Positions 54,101-64,000 of a stretch of DNA of 64,000 nt are shown piece after piece (positions within the stretch are counted from its first letter, which is position 1; each line of letters begins with the position of its first letter). Source of the stretch: Streptomyces akebiae (lineage in GTDB: Bacteria; Actinomycetota; Actinomycetes; Streptomycetales; Streptomycetaceae); the NCBI RefSeq assembly GCF_019599145.1, contig NZ_CP080647.1:9238001-9302000 (forward strand), written 5' to 3'. The translations under genes were made by a program, and so were the position numbers. Under the pieces are notes generated by a model. The model searched no databases and was not told the origin of the DNA. It saw nothing but the letters and a program-made list of their open reading frames with translations.

Positions 54101-57100
54101 TCGCCCTCGGCGCGGACAGCATCCACGCCATCCAGCTCGTCGGCCGCGCCCGCCGCCAGGGCGTGCGCCTCACACCGCAGGACGTGTTCGACCACCCGAC
54201 CGTCGCCGGGCTCGCCACCGCCGCCGAGGCGGCAACGACGACGACTACGGCACCGACGGCCCCTTCGACCCTGCCGGCCGAGGACGACCCGGTCGGCGAA
54301 CTCCCCGAGACCCCGATGGCCCGCCGCCTCGCCGAACGCGGAGGCTCCACGGCCGGCTTCGCCCAGTCCCTCCTGCTGGCCACCGACCCGGGACTGTCGT
54401 ACGACCGGCTGACCGCCGCCCTGCAGCAGGTGCTCGACCGTCATGACGCCCTGCGCATGCGCGGGAGGCACATCCGGCCCGTGGGCGCGGTACGGGCCGA
54501 GGAGTGCCTGAGCCGGGCCCGCGACGAGGACGTGGCCGGGCAGAAGGAGACCGCGCGGCGCGCGCTGTCGCCGGACGACGGGGTGATGGTCCGGGCGGTG
54601 TGGTTCGCCTCCGGCCGGCTGCTGCTCGTCCTGCACCACCTGGTCGTCGACGGCGTGTCCTGGCGCATCCTGCTGACCGACCTCGCCGAGGCGCTCGCGG
54701 GGGCGGAGCTGTCCCCGCCCGGGACCTCCCTGCGCCGCTGGGCCGGACACCTCCGCGCCCCCGTCGACGAACTCCCGCTGTGGACCGACCTGTTGTCCAC
54801 CCCGGAGCCCGTGCTCGGCACCCGCCCCCTCGACCCCGCCCAAGACGTCCACGGCACCGCCCGCTCGGTCACCGTCACCGTCCCGGCCGAGCTCACCGCC
54901 ACCCTGCTGGGCACCCTGCCCGCCGCCTACCGGGCCACCCCGGACGACATCCTGCTCGCCGCGCTCTCGGCGGCCGTACAACGCCACCGCGGCGAGGGCC
55001 CGGTCCTGGTCGACCTGGAGGGCCACGGCCGCGACCACCTCCCGGACGGGATGGACCTGTCCAGCACCGTCGGCTGGTTCACCCGCGTCCACCCCGTCCG
55101 CCTGGGCCCCGGCACCGCGACGGACGCCCGGCTGATCAAGCGCACCAAGGAGGAGCTGCGCGCGATCCCGCACGGCGGACGTGGCCACGACCTGCTGCGC
55201 GACCGGCTCACCGGACTGCCGACGCCGCAGATCTCCTTCAACTACCTGGGCCGCCTGGACGCACAGGACCTCGGCGGCTGGCGTCTCGCCGACGGCGGGG
55301 CCGCCGTGGAGCTGCTGGCCGACGACGACCTCGCGCTCACCCACGCCCTCCAGATCGACGCGCACGTCCGCGACGGCGAGCTGACCGCCGAGTGGACCTA
55401 TCCCTCGGGCGTCCTCACCGAGACCGACGTACGCGCCCTCGCCGACGCGTGGACGCGGGCCCTGGCCGAACTCGCCCCGCACACCCGAGGCGGGCTGACC
55501 GTCTCCGACGTGCCCCTCGTCCGGATCACCCAGGAGGAACTGGACAGGTTCCGCGGCGCCGCGGACGTCCTGCCCCTCTCCCCGCTCCAGGAGGGCCTGC
55601 TCTTCCTCGCCCTGTACGAGCCCGACGACCCCTACGTCGGCCAGCTCGTCCTGGAGACCGACGCCCCCTTCGACCCCGAGCGGATGCGGGCCGCCGCCAC
55701 CGCCCTGCTGCACCGCCACCCCAATCTGCGGTCCGCCTTCCGCAGCCGCTCGACGGGCGCCCCCGTGCAGGTCGTCCCCGCCGAGGTGAAGGTCCCCTGG
55801 GAGGAGCGCGACGAGGACGACCTGGAGGCCTTCCTCGCCCGTGACCGCGCCCGCGGCTTCAGCGTCGTCCGGCCGCCCCTGCTGCGGTTCACCGCACTCG
55901 GCGACCGCCGTCTGGTCCTGACCCACCACCACCTGCTGCTGGACGGCTGGTCCCTGCCCCTGCTCGTCCGCGAACTGTTCACCCTGTACGGCGGCACCGA
56001 ACTGCCTCCGCCGGCCCCGTACCGGGACCACCTGGCCTGGCTCGACCGGCAGGACCGCGAGGCCTCCGCCGAGGTGTGGCGGGAGCGGCTCGCCGGTCTG
56101 ACGGCACCCACCCTGCTCGCCCGTGCCGAGCGCACCCCCGACGGACACGACGTCCACGAGGTGGTCCTGCCCGAGACGCTCACCGACGCCCTGACGTCGA
56201 CGGCCCGGGCACACCGGCTCACCCTCAACACCGTCGTGCAGGGCCTGTGGGGGCTGTTGCTGAGCGCCTTCACCGGCCGTGACGACGTGGTCTTCGGCGC
56301 GACCGTCTCCGGACGCCCGCCCGAGCTGCCCGGCGCGGAGTCGATGCTCGGGCTGTTCGTCAACACCCTGCCGGTCCGGGTGCGGATCGACCGGGACGAG
56401 ACGCTCGCCGCGCTGCTGGCCCGGCTCCAGCACGAACAGCGGGCCCTCCACGCCCACCAGCACGTCTCGCTGGCGGAGCTGACCCGCGCCGCCGGCTTCG
56501 ACGCGCTGTTCGACACAGTCGTCGCCTTCGAGAACTACCCGATGGACGACGGCATCGAGGCCGGCGGACTGCGCCTGGCCCACGCCGACCTCGTCGAACG
56601 CACCCACTACCCGGTCACGCTCTCCGTGTTCCCCGGCGAACGGCTGCGGCTGCGGTTCTCCCACCTCGCCGGTGCGTTCGACACCAGGGCCGTCACCCGC
56701 CTCGCCGACCTCCTGGCCGGCCTGCTCGGCGGCGCGGCGGCGGAACTCGACCGCCGGGCGGCAGAGTTGATCGAGGTGAGCGCGGAGGACCGGCTGCTCG
56801 TCATGGGCACCGCGCACGCGGACACCGGCCCCGCCCCCGTGGCCCCCGCCGGCGGCGGCGACCCCCGCACGCCCGAGGAGGAGGCACTGTGCGCCATCGT
56901 CGCGGAGGTCCTCGGTGTCGAACGGGTCGGCGTCGACGACGAGTTCTTCGCGCTCGGCGGCACCTCGATCCTGATGATCCGGCTGGTCCACCGCGTCCGC
57001 GACGAGTTCGGCGTCGACCTGTCGCTGCGCGACCTGTTCGCCGCCCCCACCGTCGCCGGTGTCGCCGACCGGCTGACCCGGCTGGCCCCGCAGGCCAAAC

Positions 57101-60100
57101 GCATCACCGCCGAGGAACGGCCCGGCCGCGTCCCGCTGTCCTTCGCCCAGGAACGCATGTGGTTCCTGCAACGCCTCCAGGGTGCCTCAGGCACGTACAA
57201 CATCCCCCTCGCGATCCGGCTGACGGGAACCCTCGACACCGACGCCCTCGGCGGAGCGCTGGCCGACCTCGTCGCCCGCCACGAGGCGCTGCGCACGGTC
57301 TACCCGGAGGACGCCGACGGCCCCCACCAGGTCGTCCTGCCGCCCGAGACGCGCTACACCACGGAGTTCGTCCGGGACGCCGATCCCGACCTCGCCGCCG
57401 ACGCCGGGCGCCCCTTCGACCTGACGCGCGACGTACCCCTGCGGACGACGCTGTACGAGACCGGGCCCGACACCCACGTCCTGCTGCTGGTCGTGCACCA
57501 CATCGCGGCGGACGGCGCCTCGCTGCGCCCGATCGCCGAGGACATCACCACCGCCTACCGCGCCCGGACCGGCGGCACGGCACCCGGTTTCCCCGAACTG
57601 ACCGTGCAGTACCCGGACTTCGCGATCTGGCAGCGGGAAACGCTCGCCGCGGACCTGCCCCGCCAGATCGCGTACTGGAAGCAGCACCTGGACGGGCTGC
57701 CGCCCGAGGTCACCTTCCCCGGCGACCGGCCGCGCCCGGCGGTGGCCACCCACCGCGGGGACCACGTCGAGTTCCCCGTCGCCCCGGAGCTGTACCGGCG
57801 GATGCTGGACCTGGCCGGCCGCACCCGCACGACCCCGTTCATGGTCCTCCAGGCGGCCGTGTCGCTGCTGCTGACCCGGCTCGGCGCGGGCGAGGACATC
57901 CCGCTCGGCGGTGTGATCGCCGACCGGCCCGACTCGGTCCTCGACGACGTGGTCGGCGTCTTCATCAACACCCTCGTCTACCGCATGGACACCTCGGGCG
58001 ACCCCAGCTTCGAGGAGCTGCTCGTCCGCGTCCGCGAGACGGGTCTGGCCGCCTACGCCCACCAGGGCGTCCCCTTCGAACGGCTGGTGGAGGAGGTGAA
58101 CCCGGAGCGCTCCCGCTCCCGGCACGCCTTCTTCCAGGTGATGCTCGCCTGGCTGGACCTCACCGAGGCCCGCTTCGACCTGCCCGGCGTCACCGCCGAC
58201 CCCGGCCCGGTCACCAGCGGCACCGCCAAGTTCGACGTGCACTTCGACTGCCACGTCCACGGGGACGGCGGGCTGCTGTGCCGTCTGGAGTACGCCACCG
58301 ACCTGTACGACCGCCGTACCGCCGAGAGCTTCGCGACCCGGTTCGTCCGCGTCCTGGAGTGCGTCACCGCCGACCCCGGCCGACGGCTCTCCGACGTGGA
58401 CGTCCTCGGCACCGAGGACCGCGCCCTGGTGCTGAACGGCTGGAACGACACCACCGTCCGCTTCGACGGCGAGGCCTCGGCGGTCGAACTGCTCCAGGCC
58501 CGGGCGCTCCGGAACCCGGACGCCGAGGCGATCCGCTTCGAGGGCGAGAGCGTCACGTACGGCGAGTTCGACGCCCGGGTGAACCGGCTCGCCCACGCCC
58601 TGCGCGAGCGGGGCGTCGGACCCGAGTCACGGGTCGCCGTGATGCTGCCGCGCTCGGTCGACCTGATCGTGGCCCTGTGGGCGGTGCTCAAGGCGGGCGC
58701 CGCGTACGTGCCGATCGACACCGGCTACCCGGCCGACCGGATCGCGTACATCCTCGCCGACTCCGGCGCCCGGCTGCTGATCTCCGACCGGGACGCGGAC
58801 GGCTTCGAGCGGATCGCACCCGACGCCGAGGGACCCGACGAGAACCCGCAGGTGACGGCCCGGGGAGACAACGCGGCGTACGTCATCTACACCTCGGGCT
58901 CCACCGGCCGCCCCAAGGGCACGGTCAACACGTACGCGGGCATGGCGAACCGGCTGTGGTGGATGCAGCGCGACCACCGGCTCGCCCCGGGCGAGCGGGT
59001 GCTGCAGTCCACGCCGGTCAGCTTCGACGTGTCGGTGTGGGAGGTCTTCTGGACCCTCATGTACGGCGGCACCCTCGTCGTGGCCCGGCCCGACGGCCAC
59101 CGTGACCCGCTCTATCTGGAGCGGCTGATGCGCGAGGAGTCCGTCGCGGTCGTGCACCTCAGCGCCTCCATGCTCGGCGCCTATCTGGCCGAGACCCGGC
59201 TGCCGGACTCCGTCCGCCTGGTCGTCTCCGGCGACGAGGCCCTGCCCGCCGAACTGGTCCGCCGCTTCCACGAGGACGGGGCGGACGAGGACGCCGTGCT
59301 CCTCAACGCCTACGGTCCGACCGAGGCCGCCGTCGACGTCACCGCCTGGGCCGCGCCCGCGGACACCCAGACCGTGCTGATCGGCGGTCCCGTCGCCAAC
59401 ACCCGCGCCTACGTCCTCGACGCGACGCTGGCACCGGTCGCCCCCGGCGCGCCCGGCGAACTGTACGTGGAGGGCGTCCAACTGGCCCGCGGCTATCTCG
59501 ACCGGCCCGCGCTGACCGCCGAGCGGTTCGTGGCGAGCCCGTACGGGCCGCCCGGAGCACGCATGTACCGCACGGGAGACGTGGCGCGCTGGACGGCGGA
59601 CGGCGAGCTGGAGTACCTGGGGCGCGCCGACAACCAGGTCAAGCTGCGCGGGTTCCGCGTCGAACTCGGCGAGATCGAGGACGCCATGGCCGACCATCCG
59701 GCCGTCGCCCGGGCGGCCGCGGCCGTGCACGGGCAGTGGCTCGTCGGGTACGTGGTCCCCGCCGCCCCGGCCCCGGCCTCGGCCTCGGCCCCCGCTCCTG
59801 TCGACGTCGACGTCGACGACCTGCGCGACCGGCTCGCCGCCCGACTGCCCGAGTACATGGTCCCGGCCCAGATCGTCACCCTGGACACGCTGCCGCTCAC
59901 CCCGAACGGCAAGCTCGACCGCTCGGCCCTGCCGGTCCCCGACCTCGCGCGCACGACCGGCCGCGGCCCGCGCACCCCGCAGGAGGAGATCCTGTGCGGC
60001 CTGTTCGCCGAGGTCCTCCGCGTGCCCGAGGTCTCGATCGACGACGACTTCTTCGCGCTCGGCGGCCACTCCCTGCTGGTGACCCGGCTGGCGAGCCGCA

Positions 60101-63100
60101 TCCGCGCCGCCCTCGACACCGACCTCGAACTGTCGGTGCTGTTCGAGGCCACGACCGTGGCGAGGCTCGCGGCCCGGCTCGACCCCGGCGGCCCGCGCCG
60201 CTCCGCGATCGCACCTCGGCCGCGCGAGGGACGCCTGCCGCTGTCGTACGCGCAGGAACGACTGTGGTTCCTGCACCGCTTCGAGGGCCCGTCCCCGACG
60301 TACAACCTGCCCGTCGCGCTGCGGCTGAGCGGTGCCCTCGACGTGGCCGCGCTCACCGCGGCCCTGGACGACCTGGCGGGGCGGCACGAGAGCCTGCGCA
60401 CGGTCTTCGCCGAGGACGGGCACGGCCCCCACCAGGTGGTCCTGCCCTCCGTGCCGCCACTGACCGTCGTCCGCACCGACGAGGACACGCTGGGCGAGCG
60501 GCTCGCCGAAGCCGTCCGCACACCGTTCGACCTCACCGCCCAACCACCGCTCCGCGCCACCCTGTTCGACCTCGCCGGGGACGAACACGTGCTGCTCCTC
60601 GTCCTGCACCACATCGCCGGCGACGGCGCCTCGATGGCCCCGCTGGCCCGCGACCTCACCACCGCGTACGCGGCCCGGAGCCGGGGCGAGGCACCCGAAT
60701 GGGCCCGACTGCCGCTCCAGTACGCCGACTTCGCGGTGTGGCAGCGACAGTCGCTGGGGGCGGCCGACGACCCGGACAGCGTCCTCTCCCACCAGCTCGA
60801 CCACTGGCGGACGACGCTCGCCGGGCTGCCCGAGCAACTGGAACTGCCCTTCGACCGGCCCCGGCCCGCCGTCCCCACCCACCGCGGCGACACGGTGCCC
60901 TTCGCGGTCGAGCCCGCCGTCCACGAGGCCCTGGTCCGGCTCGCCCGAGCGCACCACACGACCGTCTTCATGGTCGTGCACGCCGCCCTGGCCACCCTGC
61001 TGCACCGGCTCGGCGCGGGGGAGGACATCGTGATCGGCTCACCGGTCGCGGGCCGCACCGACGACGCCCTGACGCCCCTGATCGGCTACTTCGCCAACAA
61101 CCTCGTCCTGCGCACCGACCTGACCGGCGACCCCGACTTCACCGAGGTGCTGCGCCGGGTACGGGCCGCCGACCTCGCCGCCTACGCCCACCAGGACGTG
61201 CCGTTCGAACGGGTCGTGGAAGCCCTCAACCCGGCCCGCTCCACCGCCCGGCACCCGCTGTTCCAGACCGGCCTGAACTTCAGCGACGCCGACCAGCAGA
61301 CCGCCCTCGACCTCGCCGTCGACCTGCCCGGCCTGACGGCACGCGTGCGGCCGGTCGCGTCACCCACGGCCAAGTTCGACCTGTCGTTCTTCCTCGTCGA
61401 GCGGCCCGAGGGCGGGGTGGACGGCCTCCTGGAGTTCGCCACCGACCTGTTCGACCGCGACTCGGCCGCCCGTATCGCCGAGCGGTTCACCCGACTGCTC
61501 ACCGCCGTCACCGCCGAACCCCACCGCCCGGTGGGGGAGTTCGACCTCGTGGGCACCGACGAGCGCCGACTGCTGCTCACCGAGTGGAACAGCACCGCCC
61601 ACGAGGTGCCGACGCGGACCCTGACGGACCTGATCGAGGCCCAGGTGACCCGCACACCCCACGCGCCGGCCGTCGTGTTCGGCACCACCGAGCTGACGTA
61701 CGCCGAACTCGACGCCCGTGCTGGCCGGTTGGCACGGCACCTGCTCGACCTGGGAGCGGGCCCGGAGCGCCACGTCGCCGTGCTGATGCCGGTCTCGGAG
61801 GACGTCCCCGTGACCCTGCTGGCCGTCTGGAAGACCGGCGCCGGATATCTGCCGCTGGACCCCGCCCACCCGGACGACCGCCTCGCCTTCATGCTGGGGG
61901 ACATCGCACCGGTCGCCGTGGTCACCACGGCCGAACTCGCCGAGCGGGTCGCCTCGTTGACGACCGCGGCCGTCGTGCCGACGGACGACCCGGAGATCCG
62001 GCCACGCCCCTGCGGCCCCCTCACCACCGTGGTCCGCCGACCCGACCACACCGCCTTCGTCATCTTCACCTCGGGCTCCACCGGGCGACCCAAGGCGGTC
62101 GTCGTCGAACACCGCTCCCTGGTCGCCTACCTGGCCTGGGCCACCCACGAGTACGAGAGCCTGCGCCGCCGCGTCCTGGTGCACTCGCCGGTCTCCTTCG
62201 ACCTCACCGCTACCGGCATGTTCGGCCCGCTGATCTGCGGCGGCACCGTGGAACTGGTCCGCTGGACCGCGAGCGGCCCCGACCAGGACGCCCACGTCAC
62301 CCGGCCCGACTTCGTCAAGGCCACCCCCACCCATCTGCATCTGCTGAGCGCGGTCCCCGAGGAGTACTCCCCGTGCGGACAACTCGTCCTCGGCGGCGAG
62401 TCCCTCCTCGGTGACGTCCTGGACGCCTGGCGCTCCCGGCACCCCGGCGTGACCGTCCTCAACGAGTACGGCCCGACCGAGACCACCGTCGGCTGCAGCC
62501 TGTTCCGCATCGAACCCGGCGACCCCGTGCCCCCCGGCGTCGTCACCATCGGCACGCCCGCCTGGAACACACGCATGTACGTGCTGGACGCGCTGCTGCG
62601 CCCGGCACCCGTCGGCACCGCCGGCGAACTGTACGTCGCGGGCGACCTCGTCACCCGCGGCTACCACGGCCGCCCCGGCCTGACCGCCGGACGCTTCGTC
62701 GCCGACCCCTTCGGCCCGCCCGGAACCCGGATGTACCGCACCGGCGACCTGGCCCGATGGACGGCGGCAGGGCGGCTGGAGTTCGTCAGCCGCGTCGACG
62801 ACCAGGTGAAGATCCGGGGCTTCCGCATCGAACTCGGCGAGGTGGAGGCCGTCCTCACCGCCCAGCCGGGCATCGACGCCGCCGCCGTGGTCGTCCGCGA
62901 GGACACCCCCGGCGACAAGCGCCTCGTCGCCTACGTCGTGCCGCGCGACGGACACCCGGCGGACCCGGCCGCCCTGCGCGGCGCGGCGGCCGGTGCCCTG
63001 CCCGACTACATGGTCCCCTCCGCCTTCGTCCCCCTGGACGCGCTGCCGCTGACCGCCAACGGCAAGATCGCCCGCAAGGCGCTGCCCGCGCCGGACCACA

Positions 63101-64000
63101 CCGCCGAGGGCACGGGCAGGACACCCGCCGAGGGCCTGCAACGACAGGTGGCGGACCTCTTCGCCGCCGTCCTCGGGGTGGCCGACGTCGGCGCCGACGA
63201 CGACTTCTTCCGCCTCGGCGGCCACTCCCTGCTCGTCGCCCGCCTGGTCAACCGGATCCGCGCCGACCTCGGAGCGGAGCTGTCCCTCAGGGAGGTCTTC
63301 GAGCACGCCACCGTCGCCGGACTCGCGGACCTGCTGTCGGACCGGCCTACGCGGACCTCCCGGCCCCCGCTGGTCCGCCGGGAACGGCCCGAGCGGGTGC
63401 CCCTGTCGGCGGCGCAGCGACGGATGTGGTTCCTCGACCGGCTCGACGGTCCCGCGCAGACGTACACCATCCCCGTCGTCCTGCGGATGACCGGCACCCT
63501 CGACCGGGACGCCCTGCGGGACGCCTTCGGCGACCTGGTCCGACGGCACGAAGTACTGCGCACGGTGATCGCCGACGGACCGGACGGGCCGCACCAGATC
63601 GTCGTCGACACCGAACCGCGCTTCGCGGTCCGGCCGTACGCCGCGGACGACTTCGCCGCGGGGCTGGCACAGGCCGCCCGGACGCCGTTCTCCCTCGACC
63701 ACCAACCGCCCGTCCGCGCCGAGCTGTTCACCGACGGGGAACGCGAGCACGCGCTGCTGCTGCTCCTGCACCACATCGCGGGCGACGGCGCCTCCATGCG
63801 GCCCCTCGCCGAGGACCTCTCCACGGCCTACGCTGCCCGCCTCGCCGGCCACGCCCCCGACTGGTCCCCGCTGCCCCTCCAGTACGCCGACTACGCCCTG
63901 TGGGAGCGCGAACTGCCCGCGGAGCGCATCGAGTTCTGGACGCGGGAGCTGGCCGGCGTGCCCGACCAGATCGACCTGCCGACCGACCGGCCACGGCCCG
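51160..64000 (+). CDS. Giant NRPS, C-A-T-E / C-T / C-A-T / C-A-T / C... (3' end outside window)
   Basis: About 4,280 residues are visible. Module 1: starter C (HHILLDG at ~135), A ([10 protein letters not shown]), T (LGADSI, Ser ~987), E (HHLVVDG ~1159, [11 protein letters not shown]). Module 2: C (HHLLLDG ~1590) and T (LGGTSI, Ser ~1936) with only a ~45-residue linker where the A domain should be. Module 3: C (HHIAADG ~2113), A, T (Ser ~2971). Module 4: C (HHIAGDG ~3150), A, T (Ser ~4023). A further C begins at ~4075 (HHIAGDG ~4204). Pockets read by eye: A1 DVWHSGSVTK (nonstandard, Ser-like start), A3 DVWHVGAVDK (nonstandard), A4 DLTKVGEVGK (Asn). Module 1 makes a D-residue. ATG overlaps the carrier-protein stop. 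Confidence 0.95.
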   Translation, partial: MNSALPLTAAQHGVWVAQRLAPDSPLYTCGIYYDVPGPVDRALLTRAVRRTVAETEALRVRFHEDAETVHQSVDPSIEGELEYLDLGGEADPAAAARAWTDADLARPVPVTGDRLFQHTLLRLGPDRYRLHFRYHHILLDGYGQVLHCRRLLEVYTALAAGEQPPPSGFGTLREVLDEEHAYLKSARRERDGAYWQREFADLPDSTELGSAVTGPVSDSGSDATAPALASGASGATGLAPSLPSATGRLPEATAARMRGLAGSRWSLPVIAAMVAHTHRVTGAHDVVVRVFMAARLSPRALSTPAMLVNDVPLRIHVDGSTTFTELLDRVAARLAEATRHQRYPHDELRRALAATAHPGTLSGPSVNVLSFASAHLPFGPVRATAHQLASGPVRDLALHAFGDPEAGDGIELTVNAHPGRFTPGTAAAHRDRYTRLLTAATDRPDLPIGALDLLDDAERERFHARNATGRATDPRSLVELFEAQDPAAEAVVFEGERLTYGELNTRVNRLAHALRGKGVGPESRVAVRLPRSLDLIVALWAVLKTGAAYVPVDTGYPADRIAHLIADSRPALVIDEDTVRSLGEGEGESDTNPGVVPRGDHAAYVIHTSGTTGRPKGTVVTHAGIANMLAWMQDEYRLTPADRVVHKTPVGFDVSVWEVFWTLTRGATLVVARPDGHRDPAYLARLVRDERVTVIHFVPAMLGPFLDEYVPTPSLRMVSCGGEALPDGLADRFHRECGARLHNSYGPTEFSVTATSHACRPGEPVTIGTPTHNSRAYVLDPALRPVADGVTGELYLAGVQLARGYLDRPGATAERFVADPYGPDAGSRMYRTGDLVRRRADGSLEFAGRADDQVKINGQRVEPAEVEAVLASVPGVAQAVVLVHDSAAGARQLVGYVTGAPRTDPRAHLVRRLPAHMVPVSVFVLPTIPVTPHGKIDRRALPAPARPVSGRAPATAAEHTLHTIAAALLHRPELGVDDDLFALGADSIHAIQLVGRARRQGVRLTPQDVFDHPTVAGLATAAEAATTTTTAPTAPSTLPAEDDPVGELPETPMARRLAERGGSTAGFAQSLLLATDPGLSYDRLTAALQQVLDRHDALRMRGRHIRPVGAVRAEECLSRARDEDVAGQKETARRALSPDDGVMVRAVWFASGRLLLVLHHLVVDGVSWRILLTDLAEALAGAELSPPGTSLRRWAGHLRAPVDELPLWTDLLSTPEPVLGTRPLDPAQDVHGTARSVTVTVPAELTATLLGTLPAAYRATPDDILLAALSAAVQRHRGEGPVLVDLEGHGRDHLPDGMDLSSTVGWFTRVHPVRLGPGTATDARLIKRTKEELRAIPHGGRGHDLLRDRLTGLPTPQISFNYLGRLDAQDLGGWRLADGGAAVELLADDDLALTHALQIDAHVRDGELTAEWTYPSGVLTETDVRALADAWTRALAELAPHTRGGLTVSDVPLVRITQEELDRFRGAADVLPLSPLQEGLLFLALYEPDDPYVGQLVLETDAPFDPERMRAAATALLHRHPNLRSAFRSRSTGAPVQVVPAEVKVPWEERDEDDLEAFLARDRARGFSVVRPPLLRFTALGDRRLVLTHHHLLLDGWSLPLLVRELFTLYGGTELPPPAPYRDHLAWLDRQDREASAEVWRERLAGLTAPTLLARAERTPDGHDVHEVVLPETLTDALTSTARAHRLTLNTVVQGLWGLLLSAFTGRDDVVFGATVSGRPPELPGAESMLGLFVNTLPVRVRIDRDETLAALLARLQHEQRALHAHQHVSLAELTRAAGFDALFDTVVAFENYPMDDGIEAGGLRLAHADLVERTHYPVTLSVFPGERLRLRFSHLAGAFDTRAVTRLADLLAGLLGGAAAELDRRAAELIEVSAEDRLLVMGTAHADTGPAPVAPAGGGDPRTPEEEALCAIVAEVLGVERVGVDDEFFALGGTSILMIRLVHRVRDEFGVDLSLRDLFAAPTVAGVADRLTRLAPQAKRITAEERPGRVPLSFAQERMWFLQRLQGASGTYNIPLAIRLTGTLDTDALGGALADLVARHEALRTVYPEDADGPHQVVLPPETRYTTEFVRDADPDLAADAGRPFDLTRDVPLRTTLYETGPDTHVLLLVVHHIAADGASLRPIAEDITTAYRARTGGTAPGFPELTVQYPDFAIWQRETLAADLPRQIAYWKQHLDGLPPEVTFPGDRPRPAVATHRGDHVEFPVAPELYRRMLDLAGRTRTTPFMVLQAAVSLLLTRLGAGEDIPLGGVIADRPDSVLDDVVGVFINTLVYRMDTSGDPSFEELLVRVRETGLAAYAHQGVPFERLVEEVNPERSRSRHAFFQVMLAWLDLTEARFDLPGVTADPGPVTSGTAKFDVHFDCHVHGDGGLLCRLEYATDLYDRRTAESFATRFVRVLECVTADPGRRLSDVDVLGTEDRALVLNGWNDTTVRFDGEASAVELLQARALRNPDAEAIRFEGESVTYGEFDARVNRLAHALRERGVGPESRVAVMLPRSVDLIVALWAVLKAGAAYVPIDTGYPADRIAYILADSGARLLISDRDADGFERIAPDAEGPDENPQVTARGDNAAYVIYTSGSTGRPKGTVNTYAGMANRLWWMQRDHRLAPGERVLQSTPVSFDVSVWEVFWTLMYGGTLVVARPDGHRDPLYLERLMREESVAVVHLSASMLGAYLAETRLPDSVRLVVSGDEALPAELVRRFHEDGADEDAVLLNAYGPTEAAVDVTAWAAPADTQTVLIGGPVANTRAYVLDATLAPVAPGAPGELYVEGVQLARGYLDRPALTAERFVASPYGPPGARMYRTGDVARWTADGELEYLGRADNQVKLRGFRVELGEIEDAMADHPAVARAAAAVHGQWLVGYVVPAAPAPASASAPAPVDVDVDDLRDRLAARLPEYMVPAQIVTLDTLPLTPNGKLDRSALPVPDLARTTGRGPRTPQEEILCGLFAEVLRVPEVSIDDDFFALGGHSLLVTRLASRIRAALDTDLELSVLFEATTVARLAARLDPGGPRRSAIAPRPREGRLPLSYAQERLWFLHRFEGPSPTYNLPVALRLSGALDVAALTAALDDLAGRHESLRTVFAEDGHGPHQVVLPSVPPLTVVRTDEDTLGERLAEAVRTPFDLTAQPPLRATLFDLAGDEHVLLLVLHHIAGDGASMAPLARDLTTAYAARSRGEAPEWARLPLQYADFAVWQRQSLGAADDPDSVLSHQLDHWRTTLAGLPEQLELPFDRPRPAVPTHRGDTVPFAVEPAVHEALVRLARAHHTTVFMVVHAALATLLHRLGAGEDIVIGSPVAGRTDDALTPLIGYFANNLVLRTDLTGDPDFTEVLRRVRAADLAAYAHQDVPFERVVEALNPARSTARHPLFQTGLNFSDADQQTALDLAVDLPGLTARVRPVASPTAKFDLSFFLVERPEGGVDGLLEFATDLFDRDSAARIAERFTRLLTAVTAEPHRPVGEFDLVGTDERRLLLTEWNSTAHEVPTRTLTDLIEAQVTRTPHAPAVVFGTTELTYAELDARAGRLARHLLDLGAGPERHVAVLMPVSEDVPVTLLAVWKTGAGYLPLDPAHPDDRLAFMLGDIAPVAVVTTAELAERVASLTTAAVVPTDDPEIRPRPCGPLTTVVRRPDHTAFVIFTSGSTGRPKAVVVEHRSLVAYLAWATHEYESLRRRVLVHSPVSFDLTATGMFGPLICGGTVELVRWTASGPDQDAHVTRPDFVKATPTHLHLLSAVPEEYSPCGQLVLGGESLLGDVLDAWRSRHPGVTVLNEYGPTETTVGCSLFRIEPGDPVPPGVVTIGTPAWNTRMYVLDALLRPAPVGTAGELYVAGDLVTRGYHGRPGLTAGRFVADPFGPPGTRMYRTGDLARWTAAGRLEFVSRVDDQVKIRGFRIELGEVEAVLTAQPGIDAAAVVVREDTPGDKRLVAYVVPRDGHPADPAALRGAAAGALPDYMVPSAFVPLDALPLTANGKIARKALPAPDHTAEGTGRTPAEGLQRQVADLFAAVLGVADVGADDDFFRLGGHSLLVARLVNRIRADLGAELSLREVFEHATVAGLADLLSDRPTRTSRPPLVRRERPERVPLSAAQRRMWFLDRLDGPAQTYTIPVVLRMTGTLDRDALRDAFGDLVRRHEVLRTVIADGPDGPHQIVVDTEPRFAVRPYAADDFAAGLAQAARTPFSLDHQPPVRAELFTDGEREHALLLLLHHIAGDGASMRPLAEDLSTAYAARLAGHAPDWSPLPLQYADYALWERELPAERIEFWTRELAGVPDQIDLPTDRPRP

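Noticed and set aside
55540..57080. A domain of module 2 lost through a frameshift or hidden in another frame
   Set aside because: The linker between C2 and T2 is about 45 residues, continuous in frame, and no A-domain motif appears in any frame there.

Overview
The window is very high-GC DNA with strong GC3 bias, many GTG starts, extensive ATGA/GTGA translational coupling and a few rare TTA codons. Its gene families are typical of actinomycetes: SpoIIE-type phosphatases, a GAF-ANTAR protein, IclR and LAL regulators, an ECF sigma factor, a protein mannosyltransferase and a modular NRPS. Together these point to a Streptomyces or close-relative chromosome. No rRNA, tRNA or CRISPR array was recognised.

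0-16.4 kb is mostly accessory. It holds the 3' end of an unknown gene coupled to a GNAT gene, a DJ-1 protein, an IS3 OrfA remnant, and two TTA-containing genes (a nucleotidyltransferase and a DinB-like protein). Then come a lipoprotein, a membrane SpoIIE phosphatase, an IclR regulator and a secreted GH16 glycosidase. A graveyard of broken genes follows (SDR, P450 fragment, PAP2 phosphatase). A minus-strand operon at 16.3-10.8 kb encodes a YbdK/GCS2-type carboxylate-amine ligase, a possible 36-residue peptide, an N-acetylglutaminylglutamine-amidotransferase-like enzyme and an S9 peptidase. It looks like a small-peptide or osmolyte cassette.

16.6-34.5 kb holds a RibD-like reductase and a tightly coupled ECF sigma/anti-sigma/ABC exporter operon with a likely leaderless autoregulated promoter. 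After these come a protein O-mannosyltransferase, GNAT, hemerythrin (followed by a perfect 35-bp hairpin), a stress-type SDR, GAF-ANTAR, FUSC and a second SpoIIE phosphatase. The stretch ends with a sugar-acid catabolism pair (zinc alcohol dehydrogenase and IlvD/Edd dehydratase) whose IclR regulator is broken. Decayed Orn/Lys/Arg decarboxylase and SDR copies lie in between.

34.9-64 kb is the left part of a lipopeptide NRPS cluster. A LAL-type LuxR regulator sits at its edge. A minus-strand operon carries an ABC exporter, a luciferase-like monooxygenase, a type II thioesterase, an SDR and a stand-alone A-T protein with a threonine pocket. The divergent plus-strand operon carries a fatty acyl-AMP ligase, two acyl-CoA dehydrogenase-like enzymes and an acyl carrier protein. 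It ends with a giant NRPS that runs off the window: C-A-T-E / C-T / C-A-T / C-A-T / C. The second module has no adenylation domain, so the stand-alone A-T protein probably loads it in trans, as in the ramoplanin/enduracidin type. The start of the product is predicted as (unsaturated acyl)-D-X1-Thr-X3-Asn-. The first genes of both divergent operons carry TTA codons, suggesting bldA control.
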